Under the pieces are notes generated by a model. The model made no database searches. It was not told the DNA's origin and saw only the letters and a program-made list of their open reading frames with translations. A DNA stretch of 64,000 bases from NCBI GenBank assembly GCA_000727475.1, contig KL647311.1, forward strand, positions 995,535 through 1,059,534, given 5' to 3'. Positions 1 through 14,003 of this stretch are shown here, in pieces. Every line of letters begins with the position of its first letter. Position 1 is the stretch's first letter. Origin of the DNA: Sarcocystis neurona (taxonomy: Eukaryota > Apicomplexa > Conoidasida > Eucoccidiorida > Sarcocystidae). The translations under genes and the position numbers were made by a program.

Positions 1-16
1 CGTCTCTCTCTCCTCG

Positions 17-50
<34 letters not shown>

Positions 51-125
51 TACCTCTCTCTGTCTACATATATATATTCATGAGGCACCTGTACCGAATT
101 TAAGGGTGTTTTCTCCGTACTGACT
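1..125. repeat. TA-rich microsatellite at left edge
   Basis: Holds a pure (TA)n run at about 16-45 and CT-rich flanks. No coding signal seen; probably intron of the TAF2 gene. Confidence 0.7.
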
Positions 126-599
126 TACATATATTGACGTCCCTGCATGTGTGTGCAGGCACGGTCGTGTATCGAGTAAGAAAGAGAAAGCGAGACGGAG
201 GTTTTCGCCTGCTGTTGTGTGCGACTACCACGCATACCACAAAAGTGTGTCTGCGTCAGAGAGAGAGCGGGACGCGCAGTTCTTCGCCGTTGCGGCTCTC
301 TGACGAGGAAGAGGAACTGATCGGAACACACGAGATCAGCAGCAACATGTACATATACGCACATATATACGCCATCCTGAAGAGCAGACGAATATACGCC
401 GCATGTCTGCCCGGCCCTCAGCAGATGCGTGCAGCAAGAGACAGCAAGACAGAGAGACAGACTGCGACAGCTACCGACAGACAGACACGAAAAGACGCGA
501 AGAAGACGAAGATATATGCCATATACGATCAGCTCCTTCCTATCATGCTCAATAGTAATAGTATTGAGCATGACGTTGTGTACATACAACGTACATCAT

Positions 600-850
600 C
601 ATCGTCAGAAGACGAAGAAGAAGACGAGACACACAGAGAGAGACGGAGACGGAGAAGACAGCAGCAGAGGAAAAGAGAAACTGCGAAAGGGGCCGCTTGA
701 CCGAGGAAGACGAAGAGACGGGGAGACGGAGACGGAGACGGGGAGACAGCAGCAAAAAAGACGGAGGGGACGAGAAGGGGAGACGGCGAGACGGAGACGG
801 AGACACGGGGAGGAGGACGAAAAAGGGAGACGGCGAGAGAAGGGGAGAAT
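600..850 (+). repeat. Purine-rich GAGACGG repeat tract
   Basis: About 250 bases in which one strand is almost only G and A with regular C, built from GAGACGG, GGAGACGG and GAAGACGAAG units. It lies in the presumed intron after TAF2 exon 8. A related tract occurs at about 11.09-11.18 kb inside another TAF2 intron. Confidence 0.75.
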
Positions 851-872
851 TTTGGTGAGGGCGGCATCGCAC

Positions 873-1034
873 CTGCGAGACAGAAGCGGCGTCGAGTGAC
901 GAAGAACGGAAGGGCAGCGCCCAACTTCTTCCGGCATCGACGGCGATGGGGAGGAAAGCGACCACCCACTCTGCCAGCGGAGGTCGCATGCAGAACGCCC
1001 GCGCAAAAAGGCGGAAGCACAGCGGGACGCCCGC
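873..1034 (-). CDS. TAF2: TAF2 exon 8, candidate
   Basis: Exon of 54 codons, phase 0 at both ends: acceptor CTGTTGCAG, donor CTCGCAG then GTGCGA. It reads RLFARAFCMRPPLAEWVVAFLPIAVDAG, loosely like the TAF2 stretch [29 protein letters not shown]. The match is weak and the region upstream in the transcript (1.1-3.3 kb) lacks a clear exon. Downstream exons must lie left of the window. Confidence 0.4.
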
Positions 1035-4000
1035 CTGCAACAGGGAACGCAGCACCAGCAGGAAACGCAGCAGCAGGAAACGCAGCAGCAGGAAACGCAG
1101 CAGCAGGAAATGCAGCAGCAGCATGCAAAGCAGCAGGAAATGCAGCAGCAGCAGCAGGAGCAGGAGTGAACCTACGTCGCAGGGGTTGTAGACCATCCCC
1201 AGAAAGAGAGAGAAAGACGGAAAATGACGACGCAGAGACGTTTACGCATGCATTCCACTGTATCCACATATATATATATACACGTATGTATCTATGCTGT
1301 GTATGGAAATGGTCCCCCCGGAATATATGTACGCAGAGGTATCTGCGTGATCGATGCTAACGCACGCACGCAGATCACTTTCATATGGAGGAGGCAGAGA
1401 AGGACACGTGGACGTCTCAGAAGATGCTGCGAGGGAAGTGGCGAAGAACGAAGGCCAGACATTGGCCCGCGGCAGTACACAGCAAGGCCGCCCCTTCGCA
1501 GGGAAGGAAGACGAAGCAGCAGCAGCAGGTGCTGCGGCACGCAGCGGCAGCAGACGAGGAGCACCCGGAGCAGGAGACGACGAGAAGGAGCAGCGGCAGT
1601 GGCGAGTACACAGCAGCAAGACTACAACCAAGAAAACCAGAAGACGCTGCAGCATGTGCAGCATCACGAGCAGCAGCAGCGGCACCAGGAGCACCAGGAG
1701 AAGCAGCAGCATCAGGAGCACCAGGAGAAGCAGCAGCATCAGGAGCACCAGGAGCACCCGCACCAGGAGCACCCGCACCAGGAGCACCCGCACCAGGAGC
1801 AGCAGCAGCAGCATCACGAACAGCAGCAGCAGCATCACAAGCAGCAGCATCACGAGCAGCAGCAACAGCAGTTTTTCCGTTGCTGCGTTTTCGTTAGATA
1901 TCGAAGCTCCTGCACATACATATATATGTATATATATATATATATGTCACTCCACGCCTGTGCAGAAAGCAGAAGCAGGTGTAAGTAAAGTTGAAATCCC
2001 TCGGAAAGCTAGCGACTACTTTTGATTTCTGGCGCATGCAAATGCGGGCGTGACTCTGTGGAGCAGAAGGCTGCGCAGAGCGACACAGAGGAAGAGAGAA
2101 AGAGAGCTGCACGGCGGCCTAAAAGGAAGAAATCGCAGTGCGCATGCAGCAGAAGGACGCAGCAGCAGTGGACGAAGGCAGTCACTGCAGCAACGCAGAA
2201 CAAGGAAGCACAGACCCCGCGCAGAGAGGGGACGCATGCGGCAGCACCGTGCAGGAACCTCGCAGCAGCAGCAGCGCAGAGGGGGACGAGCAGCAGAAAT
2301 TTGGCAGGGCAACCGCCTCAACGCCAGTACTCCCAACTTCGGCAAAATGACAGGACTGCACTTGAGTCCTCTTCAGCAGATATACATGCAAAAATGAACT
2401 TCCCTGCCTAGCGCGTATCTACATATGCGTATACATAAACACGTGGGAGGCGCCGGCCCAAGTAGACAAGGGAAGGCATCAGTCCGTACACATGCGTTTG
2501 ACTACCACAGCAACACTCGCAGAAAGACGCAGAAAACACACACACACACACACATATCTATATTGATATACATGTATATACATATATGTGTATACATATA
2601 TATACATTAACCTGTCCATACATATATATATATATACATATATCGGTATGCGTCGTTGGGGGGGTGTGCGTGTGTCGCTATATCTCTGTAAGAGTATGAT
2701 GAGGAGTATATGCAACACCTGATTTTTCTACCGACAGTTCTGCTGCTTCTCTTCACGACGTGGAAAGATGCATGCGTGGGAAGGCAGGCCAGTCCTATCA
2801 CGTGTGGCTATTTGCTGCTGCAACCTCTCTGAATCTCTGACGGTGCTGCTGCATTCCTGCCGGCTGGTTCTTGCTGCTGCTGCGTCATCCTCTGCCCGGT
2901 CACTTCGGCTGCTGCTGCTGCTGCGTCATCCTCTGCCCGGTCACTTCGGCTGCTGCTGCTGCGTCAACCTCTGTCAGGTCCCTTGGGCTGCTGCTGCTGC
3001 TCCAGCGTCACCGTTTGTCGGCTCCCTTGGGATGCTGCTGGTGCCGCTGCAGTACCGTTCCTGCTAAATCCTTGGGCTGCTGCTGCTGCACCGACGGTTT
3101 AGGTCCCCCCGGTACTGCAGCAGCTCCTGCTGCATTCCTGCGGGAGGCCTGTGTCGCCCTTGCTGCGGGTGCTGCTACAGCATCACCTCTTTCAGGGTAT
3201 CCCTGGCACTGCTGCTGCTGTTGTTGCACCGAGCCTATAGGGCCTCGCCTGCTGCTGTTGCAGCTGCTGCTGCATTTTGTGCGAGCGGGCGCTGGGCTGC
3301 CGCTCCTGCTGCAGGCGAGCCAGGCTGCTTACCGTAGTAGGGCTGATAAGAGAGTCGAAGCCCTGCAGGGTGAGGTAGGTGATGCTTGGCACCTGCAACG
3401 GCCTCGCCGCTTTTGCTGCGCCCGACGCTGCACTGCTGCTGCTCCTCCTCCTTCTGTCGCCTTCCCTCTGGTGGCTCTTACTGCCTTTGCTGCTGCTGCT
3501 CGGGTGTTGTCTTCGCTGCTTCTTCTCCCTCGCAGCAGCAGCAGAAGCACCAGCAGCAGAAGCAGCAGCCGCAGACGCAGCAGCAACTGAAGCAGCAGCA
3601 GCAGCAGCCACGTCCTTCTCCTCGTGCTGCTGTTCTGTTCCCTCTGCGCCAACCCGCGGTGCTGTTGCCGCTGCAACAGGGCAACAGCCAGTACAAAAAC
3701 AGCAAAACGCAGCTCATGCGCATGTCTCTGCCCAGACAGCTGCACACAACCACCTCTGTTTTCGGATGCACGCCCACAACGTTCATATACGCATACATTC
3801 ATGCACACATACCTACATACCTGCGCAACCACATTTGTTCTTCTACATGCAACTATATATATATATACATATATGTATATATACATGCGTCGTAGTCTAT
3901 ACACGGCAGGCATGCATGCTGGCACAAGAACAAAAACAAAGGGAAATGTATGCAAAGAGGTGGGTGTCCACAGGTACTCACAAACATATATATATATATA

Positions 4001-7000
4001 TATATATATGTAACACTGCTAATGCTACCGACTTCCCCCTGTATTTCCATTCATATATATATATATATATATGGATATACATATATATACGAGAGCAGGA
4101 CGCTGGTGAACTTTCACATATATATAGATACACATACATAGGAGAGCTAAATGCTGCTGACTTTCCTCCTGTTTCTATCTATCTATATATATATATATAT
4201 TTATATATGTATATGCGTACATACGTAGATATAGGTATATGTAGAAGAGCTAGCTGCTGCTGACGTTGCCCACATTTGTGTATATATGTCTGCCTATTTA
4301 TCTACTATATCTATGCGTATATTACAGTATACACACACGCACACATTCACATGTACAAGGACACCGCTAATAGAGAGGAAGAAGATAATGCTTCTAGAGG
4401 TCCACGAGAGAAGTTGCCCCGTGGAAGTGACGGCCATGCCGCTTCGCTCCGACCCCCGCCTTAGAGCTGCTGCTGCTTCTGCTGCTGCTGCCTGTGTGAC
4501 TGCGACTGCTGCAACGTGTGTGCAGCAGCTTCTGGCAGTCGTTTTTCTGCTGCTGCTGCTGCTGTTCCTGCGCACCTCCTTCTGCGGCGCTTGCAGACGT
4601 CCTGTTGCCGTGCAGGCGCGCTGCAGCAGCAGCGGCGTGGTGGTAACTGTCAGTCGAAAAATGTCGCTGCTGCGGCATGCTGCTGCTGTTAAAATGCGGC
4701 AGCGGCGTGTCTCCTGCAGAGACATGCTTCCTCTCGTGGAATCCTCCGGCTGTTGCTGCTGCAGCAGCAGCACTTTCATCGCTGCTGCCTAGTCGTTGCT
4801 GCTGCTTCTCCCTCTCGGCTTCCGCTCCATCGCCACCTTGCTGCTGCTGTTGCTGCTGCAACAGCAGCCCGTCCAGTCTCTCTTTTTCTTCTCCTCCTTC
4901 CTGCTTCTTTTCTTCTTCTTCTTCTTCCTCATCTTCCTCTTCTTCTTCTTCCCCATCCGCAGCTCCCGTCGCCCAGCGTTGTTGCCGTTGGGCTCCCTCG
5001 TTCGCTTGAGTCTTGCTCCTTCTCCGCCCGCCTTCTGCCGCAGCAGCCGCAGCAGCAGCCCCCGCTCGCTGCCGCTGCTGCAGCAGCAGCTGCTGCTGCA
5101 CGTAATGCAGACCAAGCGACTCCTTCGTCAACGGATACTCCACTGCTGCTGCGTCGTTGCCGCACACTGCAGCAAAAGGCCCCACAAACAAGGCGACCTG
5201 GCTCGGCAGCAGGGCAGCAGCAAGGCACGCGCCGTCGACGGCGTCTGCTGCTGCTGCGGCACTGCTGCTTCGGCCTTCTTCGCGTGTGCTGCTGCCCTTC
5301 TTGCCCGTCGAAGGTGGACTCATCTGAAAGACAAATTGTTCCCATAATCGCGAGGGCGTTGGTGCCTCTTTCCTGCTGCTGCTACTACTCCTCACGCTTT
5401 TGTTGCTGCGACTTCTTCTGCTGCTGCGACTTCTCCTGCCGCTGTGGCTTCTCCTCTCGCTCGGCTTCCTCCTCTTGCTGCTGGCTCTCTCGCTTTTGCT
5501 TCGTCTTTCTCCTCCTTCTCCCTTCCTTCTTCTTCTTCTCTCTCTTCTTCTTCTGCTGCTGCCCGCACTTCGGCTTCTGCTGCTGCTCAGGCTTGTGCTG
5601 CTGCTGTCGCTGCTTCTTCTTCGCAACCTCTCGCTCCTGCTCCTTCTCCTCCTACTATAGTCGTGGCTGCTGCTGCTGCTTCTTCTCCTGTCTTTCTTGC
5701 TTCTTCTCTTCACACTGACGCCCCTGCTGCTCCCGCTCCTGCAGTTCCTACTGCCGTGTCGCCTGCTCTTCTCCTGCATCCCGCTGCGGCTGCGGACTTG
5801 GTGCTCTTGCTGCTGCTCATAGGGCCCAGCCGCGTCGCTGCCCAGCACGCCTGTTCGTTCGTGCTGCTGCTGCCGCGCTACCCCCTGCTGCTGCAGCACG
5901 CCCGGCTGCTGCTGCTGCAGAGTGCCCTGCTGCTGTAGCTGTTGTCGCGGGACGTCCTGCTGCTGCTGATGCTGCCTCTCCCGTAGTTGCTGTTCTCTTC
6001 CCTGCATTCCTCGTACGTGCAGTGGATGCTGCTGCTGTCCTGCCGCGCCCTGATGTTCTTTGACCTCCCCTGCTGCTGTTCTTCCTTCTCGTCCCCATAC
6101 TCCTCCTCCGCCTCTTCCCTCTCCTAGCGTTCGCTCGCACTGGTGCTGCTGCTGCTGCTTCTTGTGTTGCTGAATGTGCTGCTGTTGCTGCAACTGCTGC
6201 TGCTGTTGTTCGCTCGTGAGCAGCAGACGACTGACGAGTTTCCCCGGGGCAACAGCCATGTAACCCTGAGGCACGTCAACAGCAAGCGTCCAGCGACAAC
6301 GCGCGCAGCAGTTGCTGCTGCCTGACTCATGGCTGCTGCTGCTGCTGTTGCTGTTGTCGTCTGCTGCGCCTTTGCTGCTGCCGCTTGACGAAGAAGTAGA
6401 GAAATAGGCAGCGATGGGGACGGTGGGAAACCAGCTTCCACGACGGCTGAGACTGCTGCTGGTTAGCAGCAAAGGAAAAAGACGAAAATAACTTCTCGGC
6501 AAAGATATCCACGAGTCAACAAAATAGAGCGGAGACGTCTGGGGAAGTGGCTGCTCAAGAGAAAAGTCCACGTCGATAGAAAGGCGCTGTAGTTCAATCA
6601 CCGATAGAGCAGCAGCATCAGACCAGCAGCAGCATCACAACAGCAGTAGCAGCAGCACAGCAGCACAGCAGCATCACAACAGCAGTAGCAGCAGCACAGC
6701 AGCAGCAGCAGCACAGCAGCATCACAACAGCAGTAGCAGCAGCACAGCAGCAGCAGCACAGCACAGCAGCAAATGGGAATATTCTTTATAAATTGCTTCC
6801 ACAGAAAGGGAACTAAGAACATATAAAGACAGGAAATAATAAGGAAAAAATTCCACACATATATATATGGAAGACGACACGTATGGAAAACGGCAGGTTC
6901 ACATATGTATATATATGTATTACACTACAGACACGTGTGTATATATATGTATGTATAGAGAGAGACTACTGTAGAATGACACGTATATACACTACCTATA

Positions 7001-10000
7001 TACACAATCCTACATATACGTAGAGAGAGAGTAGTGCGTATCAAACACATGTATACGTACATATATGTAAAACACTACACACATACATATCTATGGAGAA
7101 TACTACAGAGGGATACGCATGTACACTACTTATAAATACACACACTTACATATAAACAAAGATTCCTATACATATAGATATATGTTGTTACATATGCCCA
7201 TGGGAAGAATAGAATAGAGGAGAGCTACAGACGGAAGTGCAAGAACATTTACTACAAGAATTTCGCAAGTATCACCTGTGCAGGGGGCCGAAGAGAAACA
7301 CAGAAAGACGAAGACCGGAGAAAAGTGGAACTTCCTACTTACACGTGAAAAGCCACTATCCACGCATATACACATTCGCATATACATGAAGGAAACGTGG
7401 GCGAACCCTGCGAAGTCATACAAATACACATATATGCATACACCTATTGACCGACGCATACATATATGTGTATGAATGTAGGTACACATATGTTACTCGG
7501 AAGCGTTCGGGGCAGGGAGACAGCAGCGGAGAGGAAAGCAGCGCAGATTAAATGAGTCCTGCATATATGTACTCGCAAAATTACAGCCACCTGCGCGGAT
7601 AGTGGAAGTCAGAGGGGGGAGAAGAAGACGAAGAAGATGGGGAGGACGCAGCAGCAGCGGAAGAAGACGGACAGCAGCAGCGCTCCCCGGGCACACGGAA
7701 GACGGCCACCGAGCAGCAGGAGAGGAGAGCGCAGCAGGAGCAGCACCTGAAGAGGGGAGAGCGAGAGCAGCAAGAGCAGCAGCAGAAAAGGGGAAGAGAG
7801 GAGCAGCAGCAGCGGCAGCAGCAGAACGGGAAGAGAGAGTGAGAGAGACAGCAGCAGCAGGGCCAGCTGGAAAGGAAAACGAACGCAGCAGCAGCAGCAG
7901 GAAAGGAGCAAAAGTGGTGGAAAGGCAGCAGGATCAGCACAGAAGTGTGATAGTCTATTAAAGAGGTCTATCAAAATGTTGGTATACACACACTTGTACA
8001 CATGTCTCTGCACATGACGGCGTCTCATACTGATATACACAAAGAAGTGTGTATATATAGACACACACATATGTCTGTATATCGGCGCATGCATACGTAT
8101 ATATATATATGAATCTTGACATCTAATACAAATACGGACATCGAACATAAACATACCAATATAATATAAACGTAGACATACATATATGTAGGGGTACGGA
8201 TGTACGTATTACGTACATCCATTTGTATATGTGTATACATGTGTGGGTGTGTGTATTCAGGTGTATATACATCTCTATAGAAAGCTACGCCCCGACCCGT
8301 ATACATACATATATATGTAGAGAGAGATACGTGTCTTCATGGGAAGGAATTTCCTATATCCACGAACTTTAGCAAAACCTTTTATATCTTTACTTATGTG
8401 GACATATCCACTCATATTTCCCTAGACATTTATATATATATGTGTAAATATATATACGTATATTTATCTATATACAGATATATACATGTGTACACGTATA
8501 TCCATATATATATCTACATATTAATACATATATGAATATGTAAGGTGTCATCGAAGATAACGTGGGCTGCAAGTACACATATGTTCATTGGAGACGTGTA
8601 CATGCAAACATATCTAGAGAGGTACAAGCACACACATATACATAAACATATATATATATGTATAGAGAGAGAGTCTTTCCACATAGATAGATGAAATTGA
8701 TACATAGAAAGATAGAGGATGTGTCGACTGAGCAACACACATACATACACGGAGATATATAAAAGAGAATATTGACGTAAACAGAGGGAGAGATATTCGC
8801 ATATATGTGTAGTGACGGACAGAGAGACCGAGACAGACAGACATGCATGCGTACAGAGAGGCATTTCTCTGCAGCAAGAGAAGAGCAGCAGAGAGAGAAA
8901 GACACGGAGACACGCACACACAGAGGCAGCTTCTACAGCAAAAAAACTGAAGCACACAGAGAAAAGACGCAGCCATATATATATATATGAATATACATAT
9001 ATATATGTCTGCCTTGCTTGAGGAAACAGAGGTGTACCTGCGCCCCGTGTGCAGAAGAAGCAGCAGCAGCAAAACGGGGATACATCTCTGCGGGCAGTTC
9101 GACAAGCAGCTGCTGCTGCGCATCTCTCGACGCGCTAATCTTCTGCAGTCCAACAGCAGCAGCACAGCAGCACAGCAGCACACCAGCACAGCAGCAGATG
9201 CAAAAGCGAAGAAGCAGCAGGAAAGCCGCCCCAAGGCAGCATGCCGGGAAAGACCCGACAGCAGCACCACTGCAGCAGCAGCAGCAACAGATGCACAAGT
9301 AAAGCAGCAGCAGGGCGCACAGGGAAAGGCAGGCGTACGACTTGCGGCTGCGGCAGAAGCAGCAAAAAAAGAAGAACGAGCACCAACAGCAGCAACACAC
9401 GAGGCAGCAGCAGCAGGAGTACAGCGTGCAGCAAACGCAAAAGCAGAACCTGTGTAGCACATGCAGCAGCAGCTGCTGCAACACATAGCTGTGTGGTTAC
9501 ACCACCAGCGACAGCACTAGACCAGCACCTACAGCGACAGCAGCAGCAGCGGTAGCAGCGCCACCAAATGGCCACCGCACGAGGCGTGAGCGTGAGCCGC
9601 ACAAGTGGCAGCAGCGTAGACGAAGCAGCCGCGTTGAGGAAACAGCAGCAGAAAACGCAGCAGCACAGAGGAACCTGCAGCGTAGGGGACGCAGCAGCAG
9701 AGGAAGTAGCACAGACGAAGCAGCAGCGTAGAGGTAGCAGCAGCGTGGAGCAAGTAGCGGCACAAAGGAAGGAGCAGCAGAGGATGAGGCTGCTGCAGCG
9801 CCGGGGTGCGCTGCTGTATAAAGCAGAAAAGGCATCTATTTCTTGCGATCTCGTATGGAGTCGCGAAGCGCAGATTCTCTGCGGGTGTACGTACACCCGA
9901 AATGCGGAGTGTCAAGACACCGCCGGAGAAGCGGGGGGCGTGGCGACAGCCCGTCTGTCTCTACCTCGTGCAGCCCCTACACACCCGGGCATATAGATAC

Positions 10001-13000
10001 AAACGAGTCTACTCATATACATCCACAACAGAGAATACATCCATGGAAGTACTTTTCCTCCATATAGTTCCATATTTACATTCCCGTGGAACAGACAAAT
10101 ATATGTAGCTCTTGTCTACGGAAGTGTACATCCTAACACACACATCTAATATATATACATACATACACATAAACCAGGCATATATGTACCTATACGTACT
10201 AATAGATACACATTAATTTTTCATACATATATGTGTGCATTCAAATATTGATATATGAATGTGTATAGGTATATCCTAGTATACACACACACACATAATA
10301 TATATATATGTACGCATATATCATGCATATCCAGATATATATATATATATATGGGAGAACAGGTATACACTAATAATGCTTATGTATATATATATACGTA
10401 TACACATATTATGCATGTATATATATACATATCCATGTATATCATATTGAATATATATACGCATATATAAATAAGTAACGCCGCTGAAAGATGGTAGGAG
10501 GTGAGAGGAATGAATATAAAGATCAACGTCGGCGTGTCGCTGCATGCAAGATACACATCCACACATACCCGCATACATGCATTCACACATACACACATAC
10601 GAATATACATATATACATACGTATCTACGTATATACGTACACATATATATATTCACCGAGTGAGAAACGGAGAAACAAATACGTACGTGAGTGCGGGCGT
10701 GGTATGTCCTCGGGCTGGTCTCCAACGAGAAGAAGCAGCCGCACGTTTTTTGGTAATTCGTTTGTCCACGCAACAACGAACGGAAAGGCGCAGGCAAAAG
10801 GAGAGTACGAGATACAGACACATGTGCTGCCTTGCTGCTGCAGGAAGACAGAGAGAAGGCGAGGGGAATATCTGTCAAATGCAGGGGACACGGACCGACA
10901 GCAGCACGTGGTGGGGTGGACGCACTCGACGCGCGCAGGCACAGCAGCAGCAAATGCGGGAGACATGACGAGACAAAACGAGGAGACTCGGAAGAAGACA
11001 CCGGCAGCCACGCACATGCAACACACCAAATCACGCAGATTCAGGAAGGACATGCGCAAAAAACGATACGGAGACACGAAGAAAAAGTGAGACAGGGGCA
11101 GAGGGAGGCGGAGACGGGCAGAGACGGAGAGGGAGACGGGGCAGTGAGAGACGGAGACGGGGCAGAGGGAGACGCACTAACAGCCGCAATACGTCGGAAA
11201 AGGCAAACACATATATCCCACGTGTGAGGAGACACATATATATATACATGGAGACAGCGAATGTTTGTATGTATGTGTGTGTGTGTGTGTCAGGCAAGTC
11301 TATATATATATATATATATGTATATGAAAAGAGGGAGAAGGCGAGACCGGGTTATGTGAATATATATATATATATATATGTATAGAGTACAGAGAGAGAG
11401 ACATAAAATGTTGTGCTGCAAGAAAGAGAGAGAAAAGAGAGGGGGAATGGTGCTGGTTAATACCGTACACGTACCGCTGCTTGCTGCCGGAGTGTCAGGA
11501 GATCAAAATGAATAACTTCCTGGGAGCGATCTCTGACATGTTCCGGCTCCCAAAGCGACAGCAGCAGCTGCTCGTCTTCCTCGCCCGGCACGTCGCCTGC
11601 TGCTGCTGCTACTGCTCCTCTTCCCCCTGCATGTCCGTCCCCACAAGTCCGCGCTGCTGCTGCTGTCGCTGCTGCGCCTGTGCGGGGAGCTGCTGCAGCA
11701 GTGGGAGCAGCAGCGACAAATGTTGTCGGGTTGCCTTCAACGGATACAGCAGAGATGGCGCATGCAGGCGGTTGCTGCAGCAGCCAAAGAGACGGAGAAA
11801 AGGGGGTAAAAGGGAAGAGAAGTGAGGAGACGAAAAGAGGGGATGGAAGGTAATCAACGAGAAGAAAGAAAAGCACACGCAGGAAAGACAAGATGAAGAA
11901 GAAGATGCCGCCGACGGGAATCACCACCCCCCTCCTCATTTTCTGTCACAAGATGCAAACGCTTCTATCACATTCTACGCAGGACACGTTTCCCTTTCTT
12001 TCTCATTTACTGGGTATGTAGACTCGTCTATATGTCCTTATTTTCCATCAATATATGTTTATACATATACGTGTATACATGTACACATATATGTATATAT
12101 ATGTGTATCAGAGGTATACGTGTATGTGTTTATATACCATATAGATATGGCACGTCTATCCACATGTACATATATATATGTATACATGTCCATACACCTA
12201 TATAAGCATGACGCACATACATTTACACATATACATATATATACATATATCATATATACCTCTGCATGAACAGCTGAATGTCTACGTAAAGCGGGGAATG
12301 TATGGACACATGCGTACAACAGACACGCCGACGAGTAGCTGGAGATCACGCGATGCAACAAAGCAAAAATTATGGAGCGCAGGTGCAGGGAGCAGCAGCA
12401 GGGAGCAGCAGCACAGACGAGTAGCAGCTGCAGAGACCAGCAGCAGCAGAGAAGAGCAGCAGCAGCAGAAAGCAGCAGCAGCAGGGCAGAGAGTGACGAC
12501 CGAGTTGGTGGAGGGACGCGACGATGTGTTGCAGCACGCGGCAGTGCGACATGCCACGCGCATATTTCTGCCAAAATGAGCCACGAACCTTCAAGGAGGA
12601 AATTCGTAGAAAATGAACCTCCCCAACACATATTCGCATTTTCACTGATCTTGCAGATATACTTCTCAATTTCATATATATATAGAGAGAGAGATAGACG
12701 TATATATATATATGTATGTATATATATATGTAGATATATATGTATACATATATATACATATATAGATATAGACAGGTCAAATGACATAGCTAATAAGACA
12801 GATATATATATGGATAGGTAGATAGATAGATATAGATAGATAGATAGATATAGATAGATATAGATAGATATAGATAGATAGATAGATATAGATAGATATA
12901 TATATATATAGATATAGACAAGTATACAGAAAGATAAATACAAATAGCTAGATCTATATAAACAGATGTAAGTCGATACAGATAAACTGATACATAGATA

Positions 13001-13963
13001 TGTATATATACATATAGATACACAGATCCTGATATATAGATAGATATAGACAGCGACAGGTACCTATATATATATATATAGATAAATAGATATAGATAGA
13101 TACAGACATAGACATAGACGGACGCGTAGAGATAGAAGAAAATAAAGAGATATAGATAGGTAGACATAGACACAGATAGACAAATGCAGATAGATAGATA
13201 CAAATAGATTACTACAGATAGATAAATATAGACATATATATAGACAGCTAGGTATAGATACCTAGACACACAGATAAATATAGATAGATATGGACAGGCA
13301 ACCCGATGCAGATAGATTCATACATATAGACGCAGATGGATATAGATAGACAGGTAGACTGACAGATAGATTAAATAAATTAGAGAGATAGGTATAGCCA
13401 AATAGATATGGATACACAATATAAACATATACATATATTTATAGATAGATAGGGATAGATAGATACATGCAAATAGATGTGTAGGTATAGAAAATTATAG
13501 ACACGAAGAAACACCTACATATCAATATATACATGTATATATAAAGAGATAGACGCAGATATATACATATACATATATATATATATATGGACAGAGATAT
13601 ACAGCGTTGATGGCGTAGTTAGTATGACGAGGCCACTCCTACATTCTCCAGCGGCTTTTCATGGCACTGCAAAAATTTAAAAAACATCCGAAGGGCAGCC
13701 TTTCCGCTGCTGCTGCCGATGAGTATATGACCCCCACGTACACATAAGGCATTACGCATAAATTATATACGCATACTCAAACTCACACACACATATATAT
13801 ACAAAAAAAGACATAAATCGATATATATATATATATTTATGTGTGTATATATATATGTACGCGTATAGATATCCCTGGTGAAGGAGGGCAGTCATCCACG
13901 TACAGATATCCAGATATACAGACACATACACAGAAGCGTAGAACTACATATTCATATATAGAG

Positions 13964-14003
<40 letters not shown>

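Noticed and set aside
5400..5720. Plus-strand Leu/Cys-rich membrane-like frames
   Set aside because: They are the complement of the RS and Q code of TAF2 exon 6.
13600..13740. Possible RNA gene in the unique island within the TAF2 intron
   Set aside because: No cloverleaf or other recognisable fold could be drawn.
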